Source of the DNA: Linnemannia elongata
Taxonomy: Eukaryota; Mortierellomycota; Mortierellomycetes; Mortierellales; Mortierellaceae
Length of the DNA stretch: 64,000 nucleotides
Assembly: GCA_036320915.1 (NCBI GenBank)
Contig: JAXBDG010000004.1
Coordinates: 2,728,001 to 2,792,000 of the forward strand
Direction: 5' to 3'
Shown one piece after another: positions 35,202-48,316 of this stretch (positions are counted from its first letter, which is position 1; every line of letters starts with the position of its first letter). The notes beneath the pieces are model-generated. The model did no database searches. It saw nothing but the letters and a program-made list of their open reading frames with translations, and was not told the DNA's origin. Both the position numbers and the translations under genes were made by a program.

Positions 35202-38200
35202 CACGGGACAACGTCGCAACCGAGAAGAGTTAACCATGGGGTCGTTTTGAATTGCCTAATTCAATGGAAGAGTGTAAAACGTAGAGGGGGTAAAGATAAA
35301 ACTAAAATCATGTTCTCTCTTGCTAGTAGACATGGTTTGTTATTGTCAGATTCAATTCCCTTACACCCGATTCCTCTTGTTTTCTTAACCCCTAGTCCAT
35401 TGTCACCATTTCCTTCTCTCGCTGTAGGACGACACACTACCCTACTTCAGGTTAGCACCTGTCCCTCCTTGATGTTACAAGAAACAAATAAAGTCCCAAA
35501 CGTGCCTGAATCAAGGGGAGAAGCGGGGAGACGAACAAAGTTATACACACCACTTTGTTGTTTTGAATATGAATGATTTTTGTTTGCGTTGTACTTCTTG
35601 GCTCCTTTTTTTCTTGCTTGTGCATCCTGCAACTCGTTGTAGTTCATCGATTCAACAGGAGGAGAAACGGTTGGTTGAAAAAGTTTTTCCTCCCCCCTTC
35701 TTGAAGAGGGAAGGAGGTCATAACTGACTGTTTTGAATTTCTAATCAAAGGCTCGCATGTTTCGTGTAACAATACTCCACTCCACTTCTTTTTGTAGTTG
35801 TCTTGCTTTGTTGCACTGCGCGCGTTTCGCTCTCTCAAAAAACTTGCGCACATTTTTTTTTTTCTTTTACTTCTCCGTTCAACAGAGTAAGAGTCGACAG
35901 CTGCAAAAGAGAAAACATTTCACAAAGAGTACATATCCATCCCTTCCCGCTGTAATACACTCACCTCTCCCTTTGTTTATTATATACACCGCTTTTTATA
36001 CGGCTCACACAGCCTCGCGTTGTTGGGTTGCAGATACCTTTTTTCAAGAAGCGCATTGCCCAAAACACCGAAAACGGACAATAAATGCTTACTCAAGCGC
36101 ACAACCCCTTCCAAGAAGGTAGAGAGGTACATTGAAGAATGGAGTGTGGATGTTATCGGGTTCATTAGGAATGAGACAGCAACAAAGTAGTGCGTGTACT
36201 TGCGCTGCGCGCGCCATTATCGGTGTCGAGCGTCAGTACATACTTGGTTGGCTATGCCTACTTCTTTTTTTAACAGCATCTTCCGATTGTCAAAGCTATG
36301 AAGGGGGCTGTTGTCGCCCATGACATGCATACCTTTTGATTATTTTCCGTCGACTCTTCACCACCCCTGTATTACTATTATTATTTTTTTCAGCCCTCCC
36401 CTGGGATTTACCCGCTTCTTTTTCGCTGTCTGTTAGAACCCGAATGCATTCACGGACACACACCATCTCCAGAAAAGATGAAAAAGAGACTAGTGCTTTT
36501 TGGATAGTGAGACCCTGTTCGATGGTAGTACAAACGGTTTTTTTACTGCGTGACCTCCCGCCTCACCACCCCCCCAGCCCTCTCGCTGCAATATTTTTGC
36601 TTCCGCACAATGTTCCTTTTTGAAAAGGTAATTTAACCTCATTGCCCTCATTTTTTTGTTGTTTGTGTGTAGGTGTCATCATCATTGGCAATGAGCCCTC
36701 TCTTTTCTTTTTGTTGTTGTTCATTCATTCAAGGTTTTTCAAACATCAAAAATGAACGTAAAAAAAATAATAAAAAACGCATGCCATGATAGAAGGACAA
36801 TTTTCAAGGGCTTTTCGCGACGGAGGGGGAAGGGGGGGGGGAAGCTCAAAGGATGCAGGGTGCCAGTGGAAAACGAGGTGAGTGGCTAATGGGTTTCAAT
36901 TAAGCCCAGTAATGCTTCACAAAGGGCTAAAAGAGCTGTTTATTTGTTTATTTGTTTATTTGTTTTGTTTGTTTTTTTTTCTGTTGTTTTGGACATTTAA
37001 CTCCCCCCCTTCCCTTCCCATTCTCATCTTATTGGCTGTCTGTCGTCCTCGCCCCTCTCTTTCTGTGCGAGAGATAGGAATCAAGAAGGAAGGACATAAG
37101 AAGTAGGAAGAGAAGGCCGCTTTGTTCTTCTTCTTTACGAAGATATGAGTACCTTTTTTTCTTTTTCCTAAGAGATCCAGTGTGATCCTTTTGCTAAATT
37201 CACCGGAGATTTTTTCAACAAAGATACACATTCAGGTACCATCAAATTACAAAGACAAAAGGAACGAACCACTGTTGTTTGTTGTTGACAGACAATGTTG
37301 CAAGGCTCAATTCACGCTCACACCGTTTTTTTAGTTGCTGGCTCAAAGTACTCTTCATCAAAAAAAAAACCTCAACCCAGCACCCAGCAAGCAAAAACTC
37401 TTTTTTTTCTTCTTCTTGCAATCAACACAAACACACGCACACAATCGAAAAAACTCAAAAAAATAAAAAACCGCAAAGTAAGGCGAACCAACCAAAAACC
37501 AAAATGAAGAAGTTTTTTTCTTTTGTTCATTTGTCAATAAGAAAAAAAAAACGATGGCAAAGGGAAAAAGACAAAGAGAGTTTATGAACGTAGCTTCTCT
37601 TGAGTAAATGAACAAATGAACGCTCCTATAACTTTTCGTGCATCACTCGCCATCTTTTTCCTCCTTTGAACCTGTCGACTCCTCACTTTGCCCCATCCAC
37701 CTTTTTCGTCTATACTTTTTGCCGCTCATTTTTTTTCGTTTATCGGTGTTAATTAGTCGCCATTTTTTCTTCTTCCTATCAACGATGAACGAGAGAGCAA
37801 AAGAGAGAAAGCGATAGGGTGAAGGGCAAAGCAGGAAGAAGGGGGTACATGTACATCTCAGCTAGAAAAAAACAAAAGTGCGATTGCAGGAGAGCGAGGA
37901 ATGCGCTGTTTGTTTTTTTGAGTTTTTGTCGCCGTTTTTATTTCATTCACTCTTTCTCCTGCTGGTGTGCGGACCGAAACAGAGGGAAAGATAGCAGCAG
38001 AGCAGCAGCAGGAGTACACTACAAGGAAGAAATGACGAAGGGAAAGGGAGGAAGGAAGGAAGGAAGGTAGGGAGAAGGAGGAGGGATCACAAGGTTGCGA
38101 TGTGCGCGAGATGTTGATGCGATGCGATGCCGTGACCTGCATTGCCTCTCTTATTGTGTTTGTCTATGCAATGTTTCCCTCCCACACCGCCGTCTCCTTA

Positions 38201-41200
38201 TTTTTATTTTTTTTTTGTTCTTCTTTTAACAACAACTTACTCGCCTACCCTTTTTGTCCACCTACTACCTAGCCATCCAACTCAGCACCCCTTTGTTCTT
38301 ACCATATTTCAACCCCCTCCTCGTTTTTTTTTTTTTCTCTGTCCAAGAAGTCAAAAAACCTAGCAAAAAAGCAAAATTGTAGGTAGTGTATCTGTGTTAG
38401 TTTTTTTTTTGCTCTTTCATTGACCATTTGTCTGAGTTCAATGAATTTCAAAGCATGTTTTTTGATTTGTTGGACATATGAGAGCCTTGTGTGAACGTGT
38501 CCTTTTTGTCCTCACCGTGACTGAATGGAAGATGGGGGGTGGGTGGGGTAACATGTCTTGGATAGCGACGGACCAATCATATTGCACCATTTTCATTCTT
38601 CCCTTTCTTTTTCTTTTTTCCTCGCGGTCAAGGGGGGTGAGGGACAGAGGAGGGACCCCCTTTAAATGAATACTTTTGCTTATTGCATATTCAATTATTT
38701 TCCTCTCCCCTTTGAGGTACTCCCTCTTCCTCTCTTTAACCATAGAGATAGGTAAAGTAAAAAGGCAAAGCAAAAATGGGAGCATAGTAATAAGCGAGAT
38801 TGAGAGAGATTGAGTGGGTGGGAGAGAGAGAGAGAGCAAGAGAGAGGAACGGAAAAGAGAGGTAGGGGTTGTCTTACCTTTTTTTCTTCTTTACCCTACT
38901 GGAAGGATACGTACCGGGGGGGTTGAAGGAAGAAAAAAACAAGCAAAAAGGATTATGGAATCCAAAAGCATTTTTTTTTTATTATTACAATCCGAGGAAG
39001 GATAGAGAAGGGGTATGTAAAGGGAATGAAGATGTTGGGTAAAGAACGACGGTAGGGGGAGGAGAGAGAGAGAGAGAGAGCGAGGAGCAAACGAGGTGAT
39101 GAATGAAAAGAGGACAACCTATTCGCCTTTATGAGAGCCTTTTTTCAAGCAGCAAACATACACACACGCCTCTACACAAACAAATAAGCAGCTCAGTGTG
39201 AAGGAAGGAGAAGAGGAATAGTAAAGGAAACAAATAAACAAAGTAACCAAGCGGGCTACTTCTTTAACTCTGTAGCTCTGTGCATTACCACTTGTCTGTG
39301 TACTTTGCGGTGGCAAAAAAAATTCAAAAAAAATGGGACGTTGATCCAAAGAAAATAATACCGATGTTGCGAGTGTACAAAGAAGTGGAGAGAGTAGAGG
39401 TGATAAACAATGAAAAGTCATGCGAGAACGAGAGGTGAGCATGGTGCGATGCACAGTAGCACAAGAGTAGACAGAGTGTGAACAACAACAAAATCTACAT
39501 ATCATCTCCACGAGCGAACCAACCGCGAAATGTGAGAAGGCGCAAGCAAAGGATAAACCGCAAAGCGCAAAGCGGGCGCATACAACAACAACATATTCAA
39601 GTGATTCAAGTGAGAAAAAAAACCCCCCCTCCTCCACGTAACCCTCTGTCTGTTTCTGATTGAAAGGTAGTGCACATCTCTCTCTCTCTGATTGCTCTCG
39701 TTCAGTCTCCCAAGAAGAACAAAGAGGATGGTAAACAAATAAGCATGCAAGGCAACAAGACATAAACAACAAATGGGTAGCCTGATTGAAAAGGGAAAGA
39801 GTTGCCCGAAGTGGGAATACTAAAAAACTCAAACCATGCAAAGCAAACTTGATGCAACGCAAGAAATGTTTGTGGGTCTATCCATCGTCAGCATTGGGCG
39901 TTGCCCTTTCTTCCTTCTCCTCTCTGCTTTCTTGCTTGGATCTCTGTATGTTTCTCTCCCTCTCTCTCTCTCTGTCAGTTTCGCACTCCATTCTTTTTGC
40001 TAGCGCGGTTATGCTTTTTGGAGCTAATGAAAAAGGTTAAAGGAGAGATAGAAGAAGATTGAGAAGGACGTTGCTGAGATGGCTATGATGTATGCGTACA
40101 GCAGTACCTTTGCTTTTTGAGGAAAGAGAAACCCATTTATTTTGGTTACAACGGAGGCACTGTTAAACGGCGATGGGTGTGGAACAAAGAAACTGTCAGC
40201 TGCTGCTGTTGATGAATTGCCAAGAGCAAAGAAAGAGTTTATTCTTTTGGTTTATTTTGTGGCTGTTGGTTGAAGGGTGGAAGTGGGAAATGAGAATGGG
40301 TGTTGAAGGGACAATGCGAGAGAGAGAGAGAGAGTATAGGAAAACGAGGGGCATAGAGACGCCAGATCCCAGAATAGTGTAGGGGTCCAGTAGAGAGAGA
40401 GAAAAGGGGATGGGTGGATGAACGAACGATGAAAGAATAAAATGGGGTTGTTATTATTCTTTGTTGTCCATTGCCAATTGAATTGAAGAAAAAACAACGA
40501 GTTCCCAGGCCAACCATCTATTTTACCTTTTTTTTTTTTTTTTTTTTTTTTTTGTTTCTTTGTTGTTGTTGGTTGCGTTGTTCGATTGTTTATGTGTGTG
40601 TGTGCATGTTTGTAGTTTGCGAAATGAAAGAAAAAAAAAAAAAAAAGTGAGCGGCGCGGAAGCAGAGAACGAGAGGGATTGAATTGAACTTGGATGTTAC
40701 TCTAATTCATTCTTCGCATCAAACAAACAAAGAATATATTACCAGCTGGGAAGAGATGAAAAAAGGTGAAGCAACGACGACGAACATGTTGCTCAAGGAT
40801 GTGAGGCCGAAGATATGAGAGAATGATGCGATGTAAATGTGTTTATGTGTGTGAGTGTGTGCAGTGCATACGCTCCTCCTCCTATCCCCGCGGATGATTG
40901 GCATTGGTATTGGCCTTGGAAGGAGAGACAATGAATGGGGTGCAGACCAGGTTAGTGTTCATGGGTTCCCAAATGTCATTCATCCTATGCGATGCCCTGT
41001 TTCCTTCCCGGCGACACCTGTCCTGTCCCATTCAGGGTGCATTGTTGTATTGGTTGGTGACAGAGTACTATAAGATGTGAGTGGCCAAGAACAGAGTAAA
41101 AGAGGACGTGTGCGTTTGTTGTGTCTCTCTTTTTCTATCTCTTTTCCTCTAAATCCTCTTTTGTCCGTTGTCCCTCCGACCTTTTCCTCTCTTTTCTCAC

Positions 41201-42411
41201 TTTCCTCTTTTACTCTCTTTTCTTCTCTTTACTCTCTCTCTCTTTTCTCTCTTCTCTCTCTTCTCTCTACACTTGCTCTCTCTCTACTCTTTCTCTTTTG
41301 TTCTGTTCATCCTTCATCCTCATTCCCCTTTCTGTCTCCCCCATCGCTCACTCCACTTAACCTCACTCACTCATCCACACACACACACACACGCACTCTC
41401 TCTCTCTCTCTCTCTCTTGCTCCTCTCTTTACTTGCAACTCTTTCCACTCTCACACACCACTCATACACCTCCAAGACACCCTCACTCCGACCTGACACC
41501 TGTTTCCCACGACAATCTTACTCTCTTCCTCTTGATCCCCTATCAAAAGGTATGCAACAGTGGCAAGAGCACACTTTCCCTTATCCCTCCCTTCCTGTCC
41601 CTCTTCTCTCCCACACGACATCAACAATCCAACAACAAAAGCAAAAAGTGCGACAAGAAGACGAGTTGCCAGGCAACGTGTATCAATTTTCATCTGTCCC
41701 TTCCCTCTTTTCCTGATGTTGCGACTCCGCCACCATTGTTTTTCATTTCATGCGTGGCCCTCGTTCTCACTGGTTGGAAGGAAGATGAGAAGGTGCACAC
41801 ACACTGGTCCTGTCTGGCTGCTGCTGTCAGCAACAGGGCCAAGAAGGGGAAACAGACCCGATACGTTCTGACTGGTCCAACCTGGCTCCTGTCCACTCTT
41901 CTTTCTCCAGCTGGCTCTATATCCTATTGCCTTCTTATTCGCTGCTATGCAATGCAATGCAAAAAAAATAGAGACAAAAGAAAGATGAAGAGAACAAACG
42001 GACTATCAATTACACACAACACACGCACACGTTGTTATATGATGTTACAATTCGTTCCTTTGCTTCGCTCAGACACTCATGCTAACCACTCTCTCTCTCT
42101 CTCTCTCTCTATTTTTTCTCTTCCTTCCCTCCCCTTTCATCAATCCTTTGTCAATTGATCCCTCCTCCACCCTAACCCCTACTTCCCCTACTTTCCATAC
42201 CTCGCCACTCTTCACTCCTATCTGAACTTTTCAAACGCTGGATTGAATAGATCCTTTGTCTTCTCCTTTGTGTCCCTCCAACCGTCCTACTCTCCTGTTC
42301 ACAACATCTCGCACGCTACACAAAATAATAATCACGAAGCACACTAGTTCTCTAGTCTCCTTCTCCACACCCTATTACACTAAGCAAACAACTACAGCAA
42401 ACATCAACACT

Positions 42412-42534
42412 GTAAGCAAACCCCCTTTCCTCACTCTTCCTTCACCTCCCTCTTCTATCTCTTTCACCCCTTCTTTCTTTTAAACCACCTTTTGTTACCC
42501 CGTGTGTTCTCCCTGCCCACCCTGACGATCACAG
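42412..42534 (+). other. Probable 5'-UTR intron of the Skn7-like gene
   Basis: A GTAAGC donor at 42412 and a GATCACAG acceptor ending at 42534 frame a pyrimidine-rich 123-nt segment just ahead of the start codon. The upstream exon has no in-frame ATG close by, so the intron would lie in the leader. Confidence 0.45.
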
Positions 42535-42644
42535 ACAAGAAGCGGACCAAGAAGCGTCCTTTGGTCGATCGACCATCCTCCTCTTCTGATAAACTCACCG
42601 CAACCACAACCAAAACAGCAACAGCAGGAACAACTACTTCTACA

Positions 42645-45600
42645 ATGGCTGGCTCAACAGATATCCTCATGGCAGACCAAACTTCGACTCTGATGCTCAC
42701 TGACGACGCCTTCCAAGATCCAGCTGCCGCTGCAACAGCCTCCAGCAGCAGCGGTGGTGTGCCTGACTTTGTCAAGAAACTCTACCGGATGCTCGAAGAA
42801 AAAGAACACGACCCCATTGTCTCTTGGGGAAAGTCTGGCGAGACATTTGTCGTCAAGGAGCCCAACGAGTTTGCCAAAGTCATCCTTCCCAAACACTTCA
42901 AGCATAACAACTTTGCTTCCTTTGTTCGTCAACTCAACAAGTATGACTTTCACAAGATCAAAACCACCGAGGATGCTGCCAGACCCTACGGCGACCAGGT
43001 AACCTTTCTTCCCTCCTCTCCCCCTATCCTCCGTCTTCTTCATACCTTTGTCTCCCTCCCTCTCTTTTGCAATTGAAAAATGAAACTTTTTTCTGTTGTT
43101 AACCTGCCCGTTCTACGACCTTACTTTTCATTGATTCATTCATTTGAATTAGGCATGGGAGTTTCAGCACCCAAAGTTTCAGGTTGATAAACGAGATCTG
43201 CTGGAAAATATCAAGGTAAGAAAGCAACCCCCCAGTTATAAACGGCGACACCAACCAAGCTGAACAAATGAGAATACATCCTTGTTGTCGTTAGAACTTA
43301 TTCACTCGGCCCTTGTCGACCCATGTGCTTCCACCCCCCTTCAAAATCCTAATTGGGTGTTCATATTATGAATTATTCTAATTTGTTTAGCGCAAGACCC
43401 CTACCAACAAGAAACTTCTGACGATACCCTCTGGCTCTTCCCCCGACCACACGGCCACTTCAGAAGAGTATCAGATGCAGCTGGATGACATGCTCAAGAC
43501 CCAGACCAAGATGCAAGCAGAGCTCACGCAATGCGAAGCCAAGCTCAAGGCGCAAGATCAATTGATCCAGCAGCTCCTGGGGCTGCTCGGGTACTCTACC
43601 TCAGGTACCGTTACGAAATACATACTCTCGTACATATGCTCCCTACCTTCTATTCTCTTTTTTGTTGCTTGTGCGGCGATGTTTCTCCTTTTTTTATACC
43701 TTCTCATTCTTCTAGAGAATGCAGCCCTGTTTTTCAGTCGTCCCTCAGCCTTCGTACTATTTTATTTATCCGCCGCAAAGTACTAACTGACGCTTCACCG
43801 TGCCTTTGCTGTGCTTACTCTTATTTCACCCTACCAGGTGACGGTACCTTGGTTAAGAACGAGTCCCACACTGGAGTCGACTCTAAAATGTCATCACAGA
43901 CGACTAGCCCCACCTCCAGTCCAATCCAGCAGCAGAAGCAACAACCACTACCTCGCAAGGGCACCAAGCGTGCATCATATCAGGAAACCGTCTTCCAAGA
44001 GCAACAAACCGCCTTCAACTCGCCACCACAATCCTCCACATCCTCCTCGTCATGTTCCCCACCACAACTGCACTCTATGCATCCTTCTACAACACCCTCC
44101 GCTCTCCCTCTCATCGCCATATCGACCGCAACGAACTCCTCTATACCTCCTTCGACTACCAACTCCTCATCAACAATAGCACCAACGACCACTTCCACAC
44201 TTCACTTTACACCAAAGTCTTCTTCTTTTGGCCAAGAGGCTTTCCAGCACCCGAGTATGTGCCAAGATCCCAGCCTGGGACTCCCCACCTTCCCTTTGAG
44301 CCAATTGACGACCAAGAAGCAAGGCGACGCTGTTGGAAAGCAGCCCGCCCCCAAGCCCGCCACGAAACCTACTGCCAAACAGCAGCGCGCTTTGGCACAG
44401 AAACAGCAACAAGAACAACGGATACAGCAACAAAAGGAGGAACAGCAGCAACAGCAGTATATCACAGATGTTATTTCGAACGACAACAGTCTGACCCTCC
44501 AACGCTCAAATATGGTCATCCCCAGCTGGGCCATGCCACCCAAGGTCTTGCTTGTCGATGATGACGATACCTGCCGACGACTGAGCTCCCGCCTCTTGCA
44601 GATCTTTGGATGTCCCTTTGATGTTGCCGAAGACGGCATGGCCGCTGTCGGAAAGATGTCCCATCAGAAATACGACATTGTCCTCATGGTAAGTGCTTTG
44701 TTGTTATTTCGCAAGGAGAGGGTCAACAATGACAGGTGATAACAGTGCACGCATGCATGCATGTAATGAATGCTAATTAATTTTTTTTTCTTACCTCCAA
44801 ACCCCTATCCCAATTGCTTACGCACATCATCTAGGATATTGTGATGCCCAAACTGGATGGAGTTTCGGCAACGACACAAATTCGCCAGTTTGATGCCATG
44901 ACGCCCATTATCAGTATGACCTCCAACACCACCAACAACGATATCATGACCTATTTTGCCAACGGAATGAACGATATTCTGGCCAAGCCCTTTTCCAAGG
45001 CCGGTCTGTTGAATATGTTGGAGAAGCATTGCCAACATCTGCGGTATCTCAAGTTGGGCACCGGACTCCTGCCTATCCCTCCGTCATCCTCCTCAGCAGC
45101 TGGAGCCGGTTCGGGAGCTGTGGAGGGTCAGGATGAGACGACGCGGTTACAGATCTTGTACCACTCTGGTACAGGTGATGTCAATGCGAATGGTGGGGCT
45201 GGAGGAAACGACGGCATGGATCTCTATCAGACCGGCGGGATCCAACTTGTAAATAGTAACGAAAAATCGGTCGGAAACAACGGAAACGGGACCGAGACCG
45301 TGAGCATGGGTCTACAGATGGGCATGGGAGGCATGCTGATCCTGAACGGCGTCAACGGTACCGATCTGGCCTCTTCCAACGGTAGTGCTGGTGGCGAGGA
45401 AGATAACGGAAACGCAGCATCTCAGAACGGGTTCATGGCCAGTGCTGCTCAGATGCTCCAACAGCAACAGCAGCAACATCACCAACAGCAGCAACAACAA
45501 CATCAGCTTCATCAACAACAACAGCAACAGAGACCTCTCCAGCAACAGCAGCAGCAGACGTTGCAAGATCAGCATCATGTGCAGATGATGAGCAGTCACC

Positions 45601-46193
45601 ACCGCAGTAGTCTGTCGTCGAACCTGATGACTCAGCATACGTCGATGGCCATGTCGATGCCTGGATCCTCGGCTTCTTCCTCTGCAGGTCTGATGTCTCC
45701 TATGCCTCTCGTCAGTGGACCCGGTTCCGCTTTTTCCACAACGGGATCTGGAGCCTCGATGATGTACACGTTCGCACCTGTCAGCAGTAGCCCCATGGAC
45801 CCTCTTGGCCAGCAACAGCAACATCACCATCACCAGCAACAACAACAGCAGCAGCATCATCAGATGCAACAGCAACAACAGCAACAACAGCAACAACAAC
45901 AACAGCAGCAGCAACAGCAGCAGTTTGCAAATGCAATGCACCCTCCTTCGCATATGCCAGTGTACCACCACCCTACAGGAGCAACCATGACATTGATGTC
46001 GATCAAGTCTGAGGGCGGCCTGTTGGGTCAGCCTGGCAGCAACGGAGGTGTTCCCCAGATGGTCAGTCATCACCATGTTGCCATGACGCTGGGTCATCCT
46101 GTCGACTTTGGTGATGCTCTTGGAGCTGCTGGTATGGGTGGCATGGACATGGATCCCCGTCGCAAACGGGCCAAGATTGAAGTTATTGAGTAG
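42645..46193 (+). CDS. SKN7: Skn7-like HSF-domain response regulator
   Basis: Five exons are predicted: 42645-42998, 43153-43215, 43391-43604, 43838-44688 and 44835-46193, with GT-AG borders and matching phases, giving 946 residues. The ATG at 42645 is the first in frame. Residues about 37-140 are an HSF-type DNA-binding domain (FVKKLYRMLEE, FAKVILPKHFKHNNFASFVRQLNKYDF, AWEFQHPKF). A coiled coil follows at about 160-205 (MQLDDMLKTQTKMQAEL). A receiver domain starts at residue 446 with LLVDDDDTC and has phospho-acceptor Asp495 in MDIVMPKLDG and Lys in LAKPFSK. The tail has two Gln-rich tracts and ends in a basic RRKRAKIEVIE. Skn7 proteins are nuclear output regulators of the fungal phosphorelay, active in oxidative, osmotic and cell-wall stress. 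The order HSF, coiled coil, receiver is diagnostic. The gene is divergent from the upstream kinase gene. The protein is longer than yeast Skn7 because of the Gln/Ser-rich linkers. Confidence 0.93.
45456..45925 (+). repeat. Two CAG/CAA tracts encoding Gln/His-rich segments of the Skn7-like tail
   Basis: Mixed CAG/CAA/CAT codons at about 45456-45560 and 45811-45925 encode QQQQQQHHQQ-like stretches. Mixed codons slow slippage compared with the pure CAA run at 3137. Such tracts are typical of activation regions. Confidence 0.85.
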
Positions 46194-47410
46194 AAGTCCG
46201 CTGAATGTTTGTAATCTTGCTATTATTTTTGTTTCTCTTTCATATTGTACTTGTAGCATCCTCTTTTTTTTTCATTTTTGTTGTAGTACCTAAAAAAAAA
46301 AAGTTCATACAGCAATAACAAAAAACACTTCACAACATTTGGTTTTTTCCGCCTTCCCTTGTGCTTGTGATGTTTTTCTTGGAAGAGGGGACAGTAAAGG
46401 GGCTTTTATCTGAGGGGGCTAAGGTTGGTGATGGATGAGGATTGGTTTCTGTTTGACATTTTTGCCGACAAATTTTATTTGCTCATGGTGCTCTATTTCA
46501 GTTTTCTTACTGCTTTGGTGCTCCCAGTTGCCCATCTCCCCTACCTTCTTCATACTCTTTTTCATCTATGCTTCTTCCATGGTGGTTAGCATCCGCGTTG
46601 ATAGTTGTGGAGATGAGAGATGATCTCTCTCGTGATACTGTATCATCCGCCATGTTGTTTTTGAACCTATTGGATTTAGTTGTCGCCAACTTGTCCGTAC
46701 ATCGGAAAGGCATTCATAAAAAAAAAAAAAAAAAAATGTATTATTAATCCAAATAATGGGCCTGATCACCAAAATGACCCATCCTTGTATTGTACCAATG
46801 GCACAAGATATTGATCACTGCAAAATCAACTAGGAAAAAAAAAAATCCATCGTCAACCCCCCCCCCCCCCCAAAAAAAAAAGGCACAGTTGCCTCCAGCA
46901 ATGTTTATTTTACCCAAAAGACTGAGTACTGCCACAACGCCAGATCGCTAGAAATGTGAACTTACATCCAACCACCTTTGCCCTGCATGTTCGACCGGAA
47001 AAAGAAAAGTAAACCCATCGTCATCCCCTTTCCCCTCCAAAACAAAAAAAAAAAAAAAAAAACTCTTTATAAACCCCGTAGCCCGACTTCTATCAATCAC
47101 TCTCCCAATGTAGGAGACTAAACTTTTCCTTTCCATCACGTCCGAAACCCCTAAATTGAAGAAGGCGGACTTTAGCCCTCACTGGGTTCGACATTTGGAG
47201 TGGGAGTCCACGGACAATGATGTTTGGTTTTGTCTTAGGGCTTAAGTCATTGAGAATGTCATCCTACCTCATGCCCTTCCAAAGTAAAGGCCTTGTTTAA
47301 TTGCACCCGTTGTAACCTCGCTCGGCACGATTGAAAAAACTCGCCCTTGCTGGTTTGTTGTATTCAGAGGATACAGCGGCGCATAGCTCCACACAATCAA
47401 TCCTTGATCC
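46194..47410. other. Intergenic region, no gene seen
   Basis: 3' flank of the Skn7-like gene, with A runs near 46720 and 47045 and a C run followed by an A run near 46858-46880. Nothing coding was recognised. Confidence 0.55.
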
Positions 47411-48028
47411 ATGGAGGCTCGAAAGTATCCACACGCCCCACCAGCACCTGCGAATCTTGATTGTGTATGGTCATCTCCGTCGTCTCGAATTTACTGTTGG
47501 TCGACGGCTGCCTCCGAGCAGGAGCAATCTCGCAGTGCTTTGCCAAGATCTGAGGTTGAGAATTCTGTTTCACCAGAACGAGGACGGATGTATTTTATCC
47601 CCGAGATTTTCCATATTCCTTTGACGGAAAGTGACTCAACAGCTTGCCATGCTGCATGGAACTTTATGTACTCCCAGATGAGACTAACCGGGACTCTCCA
47701 GAACATCACCCTCACTCCCCCTCGGTCTGCTACCATTGAAATGGGGATTCGGTATGTTGGGCCAAATAAAAATCCTGAACGAGATCACCCTTGTTGATTG
47801 TGCTGTACCAAAATGGCCAAGAGACAAGATGATTGCCGTCCTTCACCCATAACCACGACTGAGGACCTTGAACCTCGTCGAATTACAATCGGACACATAC
47901 CAATGGTTGGTCAGGGGGACTACAGACGATCTGACCTCCAGCTCCCTTATGGCTACACGTTCCGTTTGGCGGGAACTCTTGGATCAAATAATATGGGTAG
48001 TGCAAGGGTTCGTATTAGGTGTTTGTGA
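47411..48028 (+). CDS. Orphan frame with one in-frame TGA or a small intron; function unknown
   Basis: A frame opens at the ATG at 47411 (context CCATGG) and runs to TGA 47795-47797. The same frame then continues open to a stop at 48026-48028. The two halves read as one protein of about 200 residues with mixed, gene-like composition (RMYFIPEIFHIPLTESDS, NITLTPPRSATIEMGIR; then LQLPYGYTFRLAGTLGSNN). A candidate 72-nt intron from a GTATGT donor at 47752 to an AAGAG acceptor ending at 47823 would remove the stop and keep the frame, but the acceptor is poor. Alternating hydrophobic residues suggest a beta-sheet protein. No family is recognised. A decayed gene is equally possible. Confidence 0.4.
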
Positions 48029-48316
48029 GTTTGGAGAATGACCTTTATGGTCTCGTCCTATTCTTTTTTTAAACTCGACTTCTCGTCCCACTTGCGAGAT
48101 GCGGACGAAATCTAGACACACAGGGGCAAATAAAGGAGGCAACCTGGGATGGAGCCAAAAATGAAAGGATGATACTGGAAGCAGGATACTAAAAAATAAA
48201 AAAACTTGGTGCAACTGGACATGTTTTTTTTTATTTTTTATCTATTTTCTTGTTTTATTTTTTTCGAATGTCAGGTCGAAGAGAAAACGAGTGTGCCGAA
48301 AGGAAAAGAGAGGAAT

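Larger units (their letters stand above)
31048..42411. other. 11.4-kb non-coding spacer between the divergent kinase and Skn7-like genes
   Basis: No open frame here has gene-like composition; the longest (39119-39862 on the minus strand, 32561-33085 on plus) are Phe/Ser/Leu-rich and low in complexity. The kinase-proximal end has a GGAAA-type polypurine tract (about 31360-31440), an A run (31461-31489) and a GA tract (about 31576-31640). The Skn7-proximal end (about 41130-42410) is CT-rich leader. In between lie T runs at 35167-35201 and 40528-40553, palindromes and hairpins (listed separately) and scattered microsatellites. Long 5' leaders and unannotated non-coding RNAs are possible but cannot be shown. 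Confidence 0.6.

Noticed and set aside
39119..39862. 247-codon minus-strand frame in the spacer
   Set aside because: Phe/Ser/Cys-rich low complexity, no recognisable domain, no matching splice sites and the same composition as the surrounding non-coding DNA.
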